Shown: positions 34,863 to 43,794 of the stretch, piece after piece
Numbering within the stretch: the stretch's first letter is position 1
Layout: each line of letters begins with the position of its first letter
Assembly: GCA_900757615.1 (NCBI GenBank)
Contig: CAAEON010000019.1
Coordinates: 1-55,465 of the forward strand
Direction of reading: 5' to 3'
DNA from: an uncultured Collinsella sp.
GTDB lineage: Bacteria; Actinomycetota; Coriobacteriia; Coriobacteriales; Coriobacteriaceae
DNA: 55,465 nucleotides
Made by a program: the position numbers and the translations under genes
The notes under the pieces: generated by a model
The model's input: the letters and a program-made list of their open reading frames with translations, nothing else
Told to the model about the DNA's origin: nothing
Database searches by the model: none

Positions 34863-36206
34863 TTAGTTGGCCATGACGCCTTCGGTCCAAGCCTCGACGT
34901 CCTCGATGCGCAGGACGTTGGCGACCTTGGCCACGCAGTCGACGCTGGCAAGCTCGGCGGCGGCAGCCTGGACGTCCTTCTCGAGCGCGCGGTGCGTCAG
35001 GAAGATGACCGAGCAGGCATCGCTGACGCCCGACTTGCCGTCCTCGACCTGGTTGATGAGCGAGATCGAGATGTTGTGCTTGGCAAAGATGTCGACCGTC
35101 TCGGACAGGGCGCCCACGCGGTCGGCGACCTTCAGGCGCACATAGTACTTGGTCTGGAGCTCGTCCATGGGCTTAAAGGCGAGGTTGTGGCCATAGGGCT
35201 CAATCTCGGGCAGCGGAGCCACGCCGCGGCTGATCTGCTCGGAGAGCGACAGGATGTCGCCCACGACGGCACTCGCGGTGGGGAAGGAGCCTGCGCCGGC
35301 ACCGTAGAACATGGTTTCGCCCACGGCGTCACCCACCACGTAGACGGCGTTCATGGCGCCGTTGACCTTGGCAAGCATGTGGTCGGCGGGGATCAGCGTG
35401 GGATGCACGCGGACGTCGACGCCGGCGTCGGTGTTGCGGGCGATGCCGAGCAGCTTAATGGTGTAGCCGAGCTCGCGGGCCTGGGCGATGTCCTCGGCGC
35501 CGATGGTGCGGATACCCTGCTGGTACACATCGTCGGTGGTAACGCGGGTGCCAAAACCGATGGAGGCGAGGATTGCCGTCTTGCTGGCGGCATCGAAACC
35601 GTCGACGTCGGCGGACGGGTCGGCCTCGGCATAGCCCTTGGCCTGCGCGTCGGCAAGCACATCGGCGTAATCGGCGCCCTCGGCGTCCATGCGCGACAGG
35701 ATATAGTTGGTGGTACCGTTGAGAATGCCTGCGATGGTCAGGATCTTGTTGCCCACCAGGTCGTGCTCGAGCGTGCTGACAATGGGGATGCCACCGCCGC
35801 AGCTGGCCTCGCACTTAATCTGCACGCCGCACGCGCGCGCCTTCTCGGCAAGCGTCTCGACATGACGGCCCAGCAGGGCCTTGTTGGCAGAGACGACGTG
35901 CTTGCCGTTCTCGAAGGCGGTGGTGAAGATCTCGGTTGCGGGATGCTCGCCGCCGATCAGCTCGACGACGATGTCGACGGCGGGGTCGGTGACGACGTCG
36001 TGCCAGTCACTCGTAAAGGCCTCGCGCTCAATGCCTGCCGCCTCGGCCTGCTCCCAAGCAAGCGCGCAGGCGCGGGTCAGCTTAAGGTCGATGCCGTAGG
36101 CTGCCAGGTACTCATCGTGGTGGCTCTTGATCAAACGGGCCACGCCGCCGCCGACGGTTCCCAGACCGATCAGACCGACGTTCACGGTGCGCAGGGATTC
36201 GCTCAT
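34863..36206 (-). CDS. hom: Homoserine dehydrogenase
   Basis: A 447-residue enzyme reducing aspartate semialdehyde to homoserine, the branch to threonine, methionine and isoleucine. NAD(P)-binding GLIGLGTVGGGVARL is at the N terminus, the catalytic domain has GGIPIVSTLEHD and GILNGTTNYILSRM, and a C-terminal ACT domain (about 350-430, YYVRLKVADRVGALSE) points to feedback control, commonly by threonine. ATG lies behind AAGGAGCTATCT. Single gene; divergent from the branched-chain amino acid transporter operon, whose 250-base shared upstream region may hold regulatory sites. Confidence 0.93.
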   Translation of the reverse strand: MSESLRTVNVGLIGLGTVGGGVARLIKSHHDEYLAAYGIDLKLTRACALAWEQAEAAGIEREAFTSDWHDVVTDPAVDIVVELIGGEHPATEIFTTAFENGKHVVSANKALLGRHVETLAEKARACGVQIKCEASCGGGIPIVSTLEHDLVGNKILTIAGILNGTTNYILSRMDAEGADYADVLADAQAKGYAEADPSADVDGFDAASKTAILASIGFGTRVTTDDVYQQGIRTIGAEDIAQARELGYTIKLLGIARNTDAGVDVRVHPTLIPADHMLAKVNGAMNAVYVVGDAVGETMFYGAGAGSFPTASAVVGDILSLSEQISRGVAPLPEIEPYGHNLAFKPMDELQTKYYVRLKVADRVGALSETVDIFAKHNISISLINQVEDGKSGVSDACSVIFLTHRALEKDVQAAAAELASVDCVAKVANVLRIEDVEAWTEGVMAN

Positions 36207-36456
36207 AGATAGCTCCTTCGTGCATCTTATGGATGGATTAACCGCTTAAAGGTTGAGTGCATTCTAGCGTGAACCGAGGGCGCATGCTCGCCAGGCAACA
36301 GGAGTCGCACAAAACGGCACCCCCGAAACGCTGCGGAAACATTGGAAACATGCTCGCTACAAATGAACTTCCGTAACAAACTGTCAACGTTTGCGCCATA
36401 AGGTTTGCCCCGTACCGCAAAACAGCCGCACCGCGGCCAGCGAAAAGGGGGACACC

Positions 36457-37623
36457 ATGTTTAGTATCAACAACGCACTGAGCCGTAGGAGTTTCTTGGC
36501 AGGAGCCGCGGCGCTCGGCAGCACCGCCGCGCTCGCTGGCTGCTCTTCGAGTGGCTCTGACGGCGGCTCCGCCGATGACGGCAAGACCTTCAAGATCGGT
36601 GTTATCGGCCCTCTGACCGGCGCCGCGGCAACCTATGGCGTTTCGGCCGAGAAGGGTGCCAAGCTCGCCGCCGAGGATTTCTCGACCAAGGACCTCAAAC
36701 TCTCGCTTAAGTCCGAGGACGACGTCGCCGACGGCGAGAAGGCCATCAACGCCTTCAATACCTTGTGCGACTGGGGCATGCAGGCGCTTGTCGGCCCCGT
36801 TACCACCGGCGCCGCCGTCGCCGTCTCGGGCGAGATCGCCGACGATATGCTCATGGTCACGCCTTCGGCCTCGTCGCTCGACGTCACCAAGGATAAGACC
36901 ACGGTCTTTCAGGTTTGCTTCACCGACCCCACCATGGGCGCCAGCGCCGCGAAGTTCTTGGCCGAGAAGTACGCGGACGCCAAGATCGCCCTGTTCTACA
37001 ACTCCGGCGATACGTACAGCTCGGGCGTTGCCGACGCTTTTGCCGAGCAGGCCAAGGCATCCAAGCTCGATGTCGTCGATACCGAGACCTTTAAGGACGA
37101 CTCTTCCACGAGCTTTACCAACCAGCTCACCAAGGCCAAGGAGGCCGGCGCCACGCTTATCTTTGCTCCGATCTATTACACGCCGGCGTCCGTCCTGCTC
37201 AAGAACGCCAAGGACATGGGATACGACATGACGCTTATGGGCACCGACGGCATGGACGGCCTGCTCTCCGTTGAGGGCTTCGATACCTCTCTTGCCGAGG
37301 GCGTGCAGCTCATGACCCCGTTCTCTGCTGACGATGAGAAGAACGCCGACTTCGTCAAGGCCTATAAGGACGCCTACGACGAGACGCCCAATCAGTTTGC
37401 CGCCGATGCCTATGACTGCGTCCATGCGATTGCCGAGGCAATCGATAAAGCGGGCATCGACATTACGGCTGACGGTGCCGACATTGCCGAAGACCTTGCC
37501 CGCGCCATGCGCAAGATCAAGATCGAGGGCCTGACGGGCGAGCTGACGTGGAATGACGAGGGCCAGGTCGAAAAGCCCGCTACGGCCTATGTGATCCAGG
37601 ACGGCAAGTACATCGCCGCCTAA
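36457..37623 (+). CDS. Branched-chain amino acid ABC transporter substrate-binding lipoprotein 1
   Basis: A 388-residue periplasmic-type binding protein (LivJ/LivK family) anchored as a lipoprotein. The N terminus SRRSFLAGAAALGS is a twin-arginine-like signal and is followed by the lipobox LAGC (cysteine near residue 28) and a Ser/Gly linker. The two-lobe domain opens FKIGVIGPLTGAAATYG. It is a close paralogue of the next gene, sharing long identical blocks such as FAPIYYTPASVLLKNAKDMG. ATG follows AAAAGGGGGACACC. First gene of the transporter operon; substrate probably leucine/isoleucine/valine, not proven. Confidence 0.88.
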   Translation: MFSINNALSRRSFLAGAAALGSTAALAGCSSSGSDGGSADDGKTFKIGVIGPLTGAAATYGVSAEKGAKLAAEDFSTKDLKLSLKSEDDVADGEKAINAFNTLCDWGMQALVGPVTTGAAVAVSGEIADDMLMVTPSASSLDVTKDKTTVFQVCFTDPTMGASAAKFLAEKYADAKIALFYNSGDTYSSGVADAFAEQAKASKLDVVDTETFKDDSSTSFTNQLTKAKEAGATLIFAPIYYTPASVLLKNAKDMGYDMTLMGTDGMDGLLSVEGFDTSLAEGVQLMTPFSADDEKNADFVKAYKDAYDETPNQFAADAYDCVHAIAEAIDKAGIDITADGADIAEDLARAMRKIKIEGLTGELTWNDEGQVEKPATAYVIQDGKYIAA

Positions 37624-37894
37624 GCGCGCATAAAACGCGACCGGTGAGGCTGTTTTATTCAGGGCGGGGACGCCTGTAACAGAATGGAAACATTACTTTT
37701 ACACAATAAAGTGGCATTACTGCATAAAGTAATAGAAATACGCAGAAATATGGATAAATGAACAAATCCAAAGAAAAGTTGAAATAATCGCCACTTTTCC
37801 CAACTAAAGCGTCTACTATTTTGCGAACGCCGAACACGGCGAAGGATGGCCTGTCGGGTAACCAAAACCCGACGAGATTTGAGAGGAGAGCCGC
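37624..37894 (+). promoter_or_regulatory. AT-rich leader between the two binding-protein genes
   Basis: The 271-base gap is markedly more AT-rich than its surroundings and includes attac (37716-37720) / gtaat (37729-37733), a small palindrome spaced by 8 bases. It probably holds a separate promoter for the second binding protein, but I cannot fix -35 and -10 boxes. Confidence 0.35.
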
Positions 37895-39082
37895 ATGTCG
37901 AGCCTCACCGGTAAGTCATTGAACCCTGTTATGAATCGCAGGAGCGTTATCGCGAGCGCAGCAGGTCTGGGGGCGATGTCCATTCTAGCTGGCTGCTCCT
38001 CCAACGGCGGCGACAGCGGTTCCGCGTCGGGCGACGCTTCGTTTAAGATCGGCACCATCGGCCCGCTGACCGGCGCCAACGCGTCCTACGGCAAGTCCGT
38101 TACACAGGCTGTCGAGCTTGGCTGCAAGGATTTCTCGACTAAGGAGCTGCCGCTTGTCAGCAAGGCCGAGGACGACCAGGCTGACGGCGAGAAGGCTGTC
38201 AACGCCTTCAACACCCTGCTCGACTGGGGCATGCAGGCCCTCGTCGGTCCGACCACCACGGGTGCGTCGGTCGCCGTTGCCGCCGAGTGCGGCAACGACC
38301 CCGAGACGTTCATGATCACCCCGTCCGCGTCCTCCGAGGACGTTACCAAGGGCAAGGATTGCGTCTTCCAGGTTTGCTTTACCGACCCCAACCAAGGTGT
38401 CAACGCTGCCAAGTTCCTGGCAGAGAAGTATGCGAACGAGAAGTTCGTGCTGTTCTATAACTCCGGCGACGCCTATTCTTCGGGCATCGCAGATTCCTTT
38501 AAGGCCCAGGCCGCTAAGTCTAAGCTTGAGATTGTCGACGAGGAGACCTTTAAGGACGACTCCGCCACGAGCTTTACCAACCAGCTGACCAAGGCCAAGC
38601 AGGCAGGCGCCACCATGATCTTTGCGCCGATCTACTACACGCCGGCGTCCGTCCTGCTCAAGAACGCCAAGGACATGGGCTACGACGTCAAGATGATGGG
38701 CTGCGACGGCATGGACGGCATCCTGGGCGTTGAGGGCTTCGACACCTCTCTTGCCGAGGGTCTGCTGCTCATGACCCCGTTCTCCGCCGACGACGAGAAG
38801 AGCGCCGACTTCGTCAACGCTTACAAGGATAAGTACGGCGATACCCCCGACCAGTTTGCCGCCGACGCCTACGACGGCGTGCATGCTGTGGTCGAGGCTC
38901 TCAAGGAGGCCGGCCTGGGCGTCGACGCCGACCCCACCGAGGTTGCCGAGAAGCTTCCCGAGGCTATGCTCAAGATTACTGTTGACGGCCTGACTGGCAA
39001 GCTCTCCTGGAACGACAAGGGTCAGGTCCAGAAGGACCCGACGGCGTACGTCATTACCGACGGCAAGTACGTACAGGCCTAA
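37895..39082 (+). CDS. Branched-chain amino acid ABC transporter substrate-binding lipoprotein 2
   Basis: A 395-residue LivJ/LivK-type binding lipoprotein, paralogous to the gene before it. Signal NRRSVIASAAGLGAMSI (again twin arginine) precedes the lipobox LAGC near residue 34. The binding domain begins FKIGTIGPLTGANASYG and ends DGKYVQA. It differs from copy 1 in the signal region and scattered ligand-lobe positions (GCDGMDGI against GTDGMDGL), suggesting altered ligand range. ATG follows GAGAGGAGAGCCGC. Codons are strongly GC-ending, as in highly expressed genes here. A stem-loop separates it from the permease genes. Confidence 0.88.
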   Translation: MSSLTGKSLNPVMNRRSVIASAAGLGAMSILAGCSSNGGDSGSASGDASFKIGTIGPLTGANASYGKSVTQAVELGCKDFSTKELPLVSKAEDDQADGEKAVNAFNTLLDWGMQALVGPTTTGASVAVAAECGNDPETFMITPSASSEDVTKGKDCVFQVCFTDPNQGVNAAKFLAEKYANEKFVLFYNSGDAYSSGIADSFKAQAAKSKLEIVDEETFKDDSATSFTNQLTKAKQAGATMIFAPIYYTPASVLLKNAKDMGYDVKMMGCDGMDGILGVEGFDTSLAEGLLLMTPFSADDEKSADFVNAYKDKYGDTPDQFAADAYDGVHAVVEALKEAGLGVDADPTEVAEKLPEAMLKITVDGLTGKLSWNDKGQVQKDPTAYVITDGKYVQA

Positions 39083-39113
39083 TTTGCCGCCTTACATAGA
39101 GCGGTTTTGATCC

Positions 39114-39145
39114 CAAGCAGGGGAGGTTTTGGCCTTCCCTGCTTG
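39114..39145 (+). promoter_or_regulatory. Intra-operon stem-loop between binding protein and permease genes
   Basis: caagcaggggagg (39114-39126) pairs with ccttccctgcttg (39133-39145), 13 bp with one G-U, loop ttttgg, no T tract after. In ABC operons such loops often lower downstream expression or protect the upstream mRNA for the more abundant binding protein. Confidence 0.55.
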
Positions 39146-39221
39146 CTTGGTATCTAGGGACGATGTAACGTCCCTGTTTCATACATCAACTGGAAACCTA
39201 TTCGAAAGGGGGATGTGGAAC

Positions 39222-40103
39222 ATGACGGTCTTTATCCAATACCTGGTCAACGGCCTGTCCATGGGCAGCGTCTACGCCATCATCGCGTTGGGCTACACCA
39301 TGGTCTACGGTATCGCCAAGATGCTCAACTTCGCTCACGGCGACGTCATCATGGTCGGTGCCTATGTCTCGTTCTGCGCCACGTCGTATCTCGGCCTCCC
39401 GGGCTGGGCATCTGTAATTCTCTCTTGTGTGGTCTGCACGGTTCTCGGTGTTCTCATCGAGGGTCTGGCATACAAGCCGCTGCGTCAGGCGGGCCCGCTG
39501 GCCGTTCTGATCACGGCCATCGGCGTGTCCTACTTCCTGCAGAACGCCGCGCAGCTCCTGTGGGGCGCCACGCCCAAGAACTTTACTTCGCTCGTCACCT
39601 TCCAGGTGCCGGAGTTCTTGGCCAAGTTCAACGTAAGCGCCGTCTCGCTCGTCACCATCGTCGCCTGCCTGGTTATCATGGCCGGTCTGATGTTCTTTAC
39701 AGGTAAGACCAAGATGGGCAAAGCCATGCGCGCCGTGTCCGAGGACAAGGCCGCCGCTCAGCTCATGGGCATCAACGTCAACCGCACCATCTCGATGACG
39801 TTTGCTATCGGCTCCGCCCTTGCCGCCATCGCCGGTGTGCTTCTGTGCTCCTACTCGCCGGTCCTGCAGCCCACCACGGGCGCCATGCCTGGCATCAAGG
39901 CCTTCGACGCCGCCGTCTTCGGCGGCATCGGCTCCATCCCCGGTGCCTTTGTCGGTGGCATTCTCATCGGCATCATCGAGGCGATGGCCCAGGCCTACAT
40001 TTCCACGAGCCTTGCCAACTCCATCGTCTTTGGTGTTTTGATCATCGTCCTGCTCGTCAAGCCTGCCGGCCTCTTGGGCAAGTACGTCCCCGAGAAGGTG
40101 TAG
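39222..40103 (+). CDS. livH: Branched-chain amino acid ABC transporter permease LivH
   Basis: A 293-residue inner-membrane permease with about eight helices. It opens FIQYLVNGLSMGSVYAIIAL and has GYTMVYGIAKMLNFAHGDV, the LivH signature, plus the FDAAVFGGIGSIPGAFVGG coupling segment. The ATG at 39222 lies 9 bases after GAAAGGGGG; the in-frame ATG at 39213 is too close to that site. It pairs with LivM to form the translocation channel and is followed directly by livM. Confidence 0.9.
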   Translation: MTVFIQYLVNGLSMGSVYAIIALGYTMVYGIAKMLNFAHGDVIMVGAYVSFCATSYLGLPGWASVILSCVVCTVLGVLIEGLAYKPLRQAGPLAVLITAIGVSYFLQNAAQLLWGATPKNFTSLVTFQVPEFLAKFNVSAVSLVTIVACLVIMAGLMFFTGKTKMGKAMRAVSEDKAAAQLMGINVNRTISMTFAIGSALAAIAGVLLCSYSPVLQPTTGAMPGIKAFDAAVFGGIGSIPGAFVGGILIGIIEAMAQAYISTSLANSIVFGVLIIVLLVKPAGLLGKYVPEKV

Positions 40104-41192
40104 GTGAGCGCTATGAAGTTCCTTAAAGACAAGCAGACGCGTCACGACTTCGTCACGTACGCCATGTGCATCGTGGCATTCGCCATCGTGTTCTTTATGC
40201 AGTCCAACCATATGATCCCGCGCATGATCGCCGGTCAGCTGGTTCCCATCACGGCCTACATCGTTATGGCCATCTCGCTCAACCTCGTTGTCGGCATCGC
40301 GGGCGACTTGTCGCTGGGCCACGCGGGCTTTATGAGCGTCGGCGCCTACACGGGCATCGTTACCGCCGTCGCCCTCGAGAGCGCCGTTCCATCCGACCCA
40401 ATACGTCTTGTCATCAGCATTGTGGTCGGCGCTATCGCCGCTGCCATCTTGGGCTTCTTGATCGGTATCCCGGTCCTGCGCCTGAGCGGCGACTATCTGG
40501 CCATCGTGACCCTGGCTTTTGGCGAGATCATCAAAGAGATCGTCACCTGCCTTATCGTGGGCGTCGACTCCCGCGGCCTGCATGTGATCTTTAACATCAC
40601 GGGTAACTCCACGATCGACGACCTGCACCTGCTCGAGGACGGCACCGCTATCATCAAGGGCGCGCAGGGCGCATCGGGAGTGTCGACGTACTCGACCTTC
40701 CTTGCCGGTGCCATCCTGGTTATGGTCGCGCTCGTGATTGTACTCAACCTGGTTCGCAGCCGTACCGGCCGTGCCATTATGGCTGTGCGCGATAACAAGA
40801 TCGCTGCCGAGTCCGTGGGTATCTCCGTCACCCAGTACCGCATGATTGCCTTTGTGGTTTCCGCTGCCCTCGCCGGTGCCGCCGGAGCGCTGTTCGGCGG
40901 AAACTTCTCGCAGCTTTCCGCCACCAAGTTCGACTTCAACACATCGATCCTCATCCTGGTGTTCGTGGTCCTGGGTGGTCTGGGCAATATGCGCGGCTCC
41001 GTCATCGCGGCAGCGTTGCTCACGGTGCTCCCCGAGCTGCTCCGTCAGTTCTCGGACTACCGCATGCTCATCTACGCCATTGTGCTGATCCTGGTCATGA
41101 TCTTTACCAACAACCCGCAGCTCAAGGCGTTCTTCGGTCGCGTCAAGGACCGTTTTGCTTCCAAGAAGGAGGTGGCAGCCGATGCCCAGTAA
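40104..41192 (+). CDS. livM: Branched-chain amino acid ABC transporter permease LivM
   Basis: A 362-residue permease with about nine helices, beginning near GTG 40104 right after the livH stop (an ATG at 40113, protein MKFLKDK, is an equally good start). LivM traits are AISLNLVVGIAGDLSLGHAGF and GDYLAIVTLAFGEI. The loop between the middle helices (about residues 155-200, IFNITGNSTIDDLHLLEDG) is longer than in E. coli LivM. It overlaps livG by 11 bases. Confidence 0.9.
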   Translation: MSAMKFLKDKQTRHDFVTYAMCIVAFAIVFFMQSNHMIPRMIAGQLVPITAYIVMAISLNLVVGIAGDLSLGHAGFMSVGAYTGIVTAVALESAVPSDPIRLVISIVVGAIAAAILGFLIGIPVLRLSGDYLAIVTLAFGEIIKEIVTCLIVGVDSRGLHVIFNITGNSTIDDLHLLEDGTAIIKGAQGASGVSTYSTFLAGAILVMVALVIVLNLVRSRTGRAIMAVRDNKIAAESVGISVTQYRMIAFVVSAALAGAAGALFGGNFSQLSATKFDFNTSILILVFVVLGGLGNMRGSVIAAALLTVLPELLRQFSDYRMLIYAIVLILVMIFTNNPQLKAFFGRVKDRFASKKEVAADAQ

Positions 41193-42042
41193 ATTTGAGT
41201 TCAACAAGGGCAAGATGGTCCCGTATCCTTCTGGCGCCATCGTTCCCGATCGCGATCTGGGCCAGCGCCCGGCGCTCGAGTGCATCCACCTGGGCATTGA
41301 GTTCGGTGGCCTTAAGGCAGTCGACGACTTTAGCCTGACTATCGGCAAGACCGAGATCGCCGGTCTGATTGGCCCCAATGGTGCCGGTAAGACCACGGTC
41401 TTCAACCTGCTCACCAAGGTGTACCAGCCCACGCACGGCACCATCCTGCTCGACGGTGAGGACACCTCGGGCAAGTCGGTCTATCAGGTCAACCGCATGG
41501 GCATCGCCCGTACTTTCCAAAACATCCGCCTGTTTAACACCATGACGGTGGAGGACAACGTTAAGGTCGGTCTGCACAACCAGGAGCGCTACTCCGGTTT
41601 TGAGGGCGTGCTGCGTCTGCCGACGTATTGGAAGCACGAGAAGGCCGCCCATGAGCGTGCCATGGAGCTGCTCTCCATCTTTGATATGGAGCATCTGGCA
41701 AATGAGCAGGCCGGTTCGCTGCCTTATGGCGCCCAGCGTCGTCTGGAGATTGTCCGCGCGCTTGCCACCAACCCCAAGCTACTGCTGCTCGACGAGCCTG
41801 CCGCCGGCATGAATCCGTCCGAGACCGCGGAGCTCATGGAGAACATCGTCAAGATTCGCGACACCTTTGGCATTGCCATCATGCTGATTGAGCATGATAT
41901 GTCGCTCGTTATGAACATCTGCGAGGGCATCTGCGTGCTCAACTTTGGTAAGGTCATCGCCAAGGGCACGGCCGAGGAAATCCAGAACAACGATGCCGTT
42001 ATCGAGGCATATCTGGGCAAGCAGGATAAGGGGGAGAACTAA
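41182..42042 (+). CDS. livG: Branched-chain amino acid ABC transporter ATP-binding protein LivG
   Basis: A 286-residue ATPase. Walker A GPNGAGKTTVFN near residue 68, the LPYGAQRRLEIVRAL signature and Walker B LLLLDEPAAGMNPSE are intact. About 30 extra residues stand before the usual LivG start. The ATG at 41182 lies behind AGGAGGTGG within the end of livM. It powers transport jointly with LivF. Confidence 0.9.
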   Translation: MPSKFEFNKGKMVPYPSGAIVPDRDLGQRPALECIHLGIEFGGLKAVDDFSLTIGKTEIAGLIGPNGAGKTTVFNLLTKVYQPTHGTILLDGEDTSGKSVYQVNRMGIARTFQNIRLFNTMTVEDNVKVGLHNQERYSGFEGVLRLPTYWKHEKAAHERAMELLSIFDMEHLANEQAGSLPYGAQRRLEIVRALATNPKLLLLDEPAAGMNPSETAELMENIVKIRDTFGIAIMLIEHDMSLVMNICEGICVLNFGKVIAKGTAEEIQNNDAVIEAYLGKQDKGEN

Positions 42043-42756
42043 ATGGCAGAGCCGATGCTTTCCGTCTACAACATCAACGTCTGGTACGGCGCCATCCACG
42101 CCATCAAGGACATCTCCTTTAACGTCAACGAGGGCGAAATCGTGGCCTTGATCGGTGCCAACGGCGCCGGTAAGTCCACGACGCTTAAAACCGTCTCGGG
42201 CCTGCTGCGTTCCAAGACCGGCTCCATCAAGTTTATGGGCGAGGACATTACCCATACGCCCGCCGACAAGCTGGTGGGCAAGGGCCTGGCCCAGGTGCCC
42301 GAGGGCCGTCGCGCCTTTTTGCAGATGACGGTCGAGGAGAACCTGGAGATGGGCGCCTACACGCAGTCCAAGTCCACGGTTGCTCCGGGCCTTGAGCGCG
42401 TTTACGAGCAGTTCCCGCGCCTTAAGGAGCGCCGTCGCCAGGTCGCCGGCACCCTTTCGGGCGGCGAGCAGCAGATGCTCGTTATGGGCCGCGCCCTTAT
42501 GAGCAACCCCAAGCTGCTCATGCTCGATGAGCCTTCCATGGGCCTGGCGCCGATTCTGATTGAGCAGATCTTCCAGATTGTCGAGGACCTGCACAAGGCC
42601 GGCACCACGGTGCTCCTGGTCGAGCAAAACGCGCAGATGGCGCTCTCGATCGCCACGCGCGGCTACGTGCTCGAGACCGGCAAGATCACCATGACCGGCA
42701 CCGGCCAAGAGCTGCTGCACGACGACAACGTCCGCAAAGCTTATCTCGGAGGCTAG
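42043..42756 (+). CDS. livF: Branched-chain amino acid ABC transporter ATP-binding protein LivF
   Basis: A 237-residue ATPase, last gene of the operon. It shows Walker A GANGAGKSTTLK near residue 38, LSGGEQQMLVMGRAL and Walker B LLMLDEPSMGLAP. It starts at the base following the livG stop behind GGGGAG. The transcript probably ends at the hairpin 42831-42870. Confidence 0.92.
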   Translation: MAEPMLSVYNINVWYGAIHAIKDISFNVNEGEIVALIGANGAGKSTTLKTVSGLLRSKTGSIKFMGEDITHTPADKLVGKGLAQVPEGRRAFLQMTVEENLEMGAYTQSKSTVAPGLERVYEQFPRLKERRRQVAGTLSGGEQQMLVMGRALMSNPKLLMLDEPSMGLAPILIEQIFQIVEDLHKAGTTVLLVEQNAQMALSIATRGYVLETGKITMTGTGQELLHDDNVRKAYLGG

Positions 42757-42799
42757 GAGGTTCCGCCGTTCTACCGAACGGCGGACCGGCCGACGCTGC

Positions 42800-42899
42800 G
42801 CGGGCACCAGAGCGACAACTAGTCATTCAAAGAGGACGGCATGACCAGAAGGTCTATGCCGTCCTCTTTTCATGCCAATTTGTTCGCTCTGGTGCCCGC
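42800..42899. repeat. Nested long inverted repeat enclosing the liv operon terminator
   Basis: Outer arms gcgggcaccagagcgacaa (42800-42818) and ttgttcgctctggtgcccgc (42880-42899) match apart from one extra T. Inside them lies the inner terminator 42831-42870. The whole 100-base unit folds as a double hairpin. It opens a 357-base gene-free stretch (42757-43113) that holds little else than inverted repeats. Confidence 0.8.
42831..42870 (+). terminator. Terminator of the liv operon
   Basis: Perfect 12-bp stem agaggacggcat (42831-42842) / atgccgtcctct (42856-42867), then tttt. A weaker stem tccgccgtt/aacggcgga (42762-42785) precedes it just after livF. Confidence 0.8.
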
Positions 42900-42944
42900 T
42901 CGCTGTCCGTCGTCTGCCTGCGGCGTTACTTTGGTCTGATACTT

Positions 42945-42983
42945 GGGGGTAGTCGTTTAAGAACGTCCCCAATGACTACCCCC
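42945..42983. repeat. 10-bp inverted repeat
   Basis: gggggtagtc (42945-42954) and gactaccccc (42974-42983) around a 19-base loop with gtttaagaacgtcccc. Part of the palindrome cluster after livF. Confidence 0.7.
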
Positions 42984-42986
42984 TTT

Positions 42987-43055
42987 AAGTTGCGGTGGAA
43001 TAGGGACTAAATGGGAGTCTCAGAGGCCAAAACAGTCCCTATTCCACCGCAACTT
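42987..43055. repeat. 22-bp perfect inverted repeat
   Basis: Left arm 42987-43008 (aagttgcggtggaataggga...) and right arm 43034-43055 are perfect reverse complements, with a 25-base loop. It directly follows the 10-bp repeat and ends 58 bases before cutC. No T run on the plus strand. Confidence 0.85.
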
Positions 43056-43113
43056 CATGGGGATGTGTGACAATGCCCGTCGGAAAACATCTGCTGTCTT
43101 TGGGGGTCTATCT

Positions 43114-43791
43114 ATGGTGTACGAGTTTTGTGCCGAGAACTTTGAGCGGGTGCCGGCGGCTATCGATGCCGGTGCAAGGCGTATCGAGCTGTGCGACAAC
43201 CTTGCCGTTGGTGGCACCACGCCCTCGGCCGGCGTTATCAGCGCTACGACCAACTATGTCCACGAGCACGATGCACGGGTGATGTGCATGATTCGTCCGC
43301 GTGGCGGCGACTTTCACTACAACCAGGATGAGCTGCGCATGATGGAGATGGACTTGGGCCTTGCCGTGAGTGCGGGCGTTGACGGCTTGGTCTTTGGCTG
43401 CTGCAAACCCTGCGCTGGCGGATGGGCGCTCGACGAACTTACGCTTGGCGCCCTCGTGATGGCTGCGGGCTGCGCGACCGAGGAATGTAAGCGTGATCCC
43501 ATCGACATCACCTTCCACATGTCATTTGACCAGCTCTCGCCCGAGGCTCAGCTCGATGCGATTGATACACTTGCCGACTGCGGCGTTACGCGCATCCTCA
43601 CGCATGGCGGCGCTGCCGGTACGTCGATCGAGGATAATTTCGATTACCTGGCTCGTTTAATCGAGTATGCGGGCGATCGTTTGACCATCCTTCCCGGCGG
43701 CGGCATCACTACGGCAAATCGCGACGCGGTCGCGGCGGCGCTCGGCGTCTCCGAGCTCCATGGCACCAAGATCGTGCCGCTGGAGGTATAA
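43114..43791 (+). CDS. cutC: CutC-family protein
   Basis: A 225-residue TIM-barrel protein. Traits are EFCAENFERVPAAIDAGA, RIELCDNLAVGGTTPS, IRPRGGDFHYN and the RILTHGGA phosphate-loop-like turn. CutC was first linked to copper homeostasis in E. coli, but a direct copper role is disputed; an enzyme on a small phosphorylated or aldehyde compound is possible. The ATG at 43114 follows GGGGGTC. The next gene starts 3 bases after its stop, so both form an operon downstream of the palindrome cluster. Confidence 0.88.
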   Translation: MVYEFCAENFERVPAAIDAGARRIELCDNLAVGGTTPSAGVISATTNYVHEHDARVMCMIRPRGGDFHYNQDELRMMEMDLGLAVSAGVDGLVFGCCKPCAGGWALDELTLGALVMAAGCATEECKRDPIDITFHMSFDQLSPEAQLDAIDTLADCGVTRILTHGGAAGTSIEDNFDYLARLIEYAGDRLTILPGGGITTANRDAVAAALGVSELHGTKIVPLEV

Positions 43792-43794
43792 CCC

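Noticed and set aside
34236..36212. 658-codon open frame antisense to hom
   Set aside because: Shadow of the homoserine dehydrogenase gene; no recognisable protein domain.
39198..41474. 758-codon open frame antisense to livH-livM
   Set aside because: Same codon-bias artefact; low-complexity Asp/His/Gly-rich product and no ribosome site.
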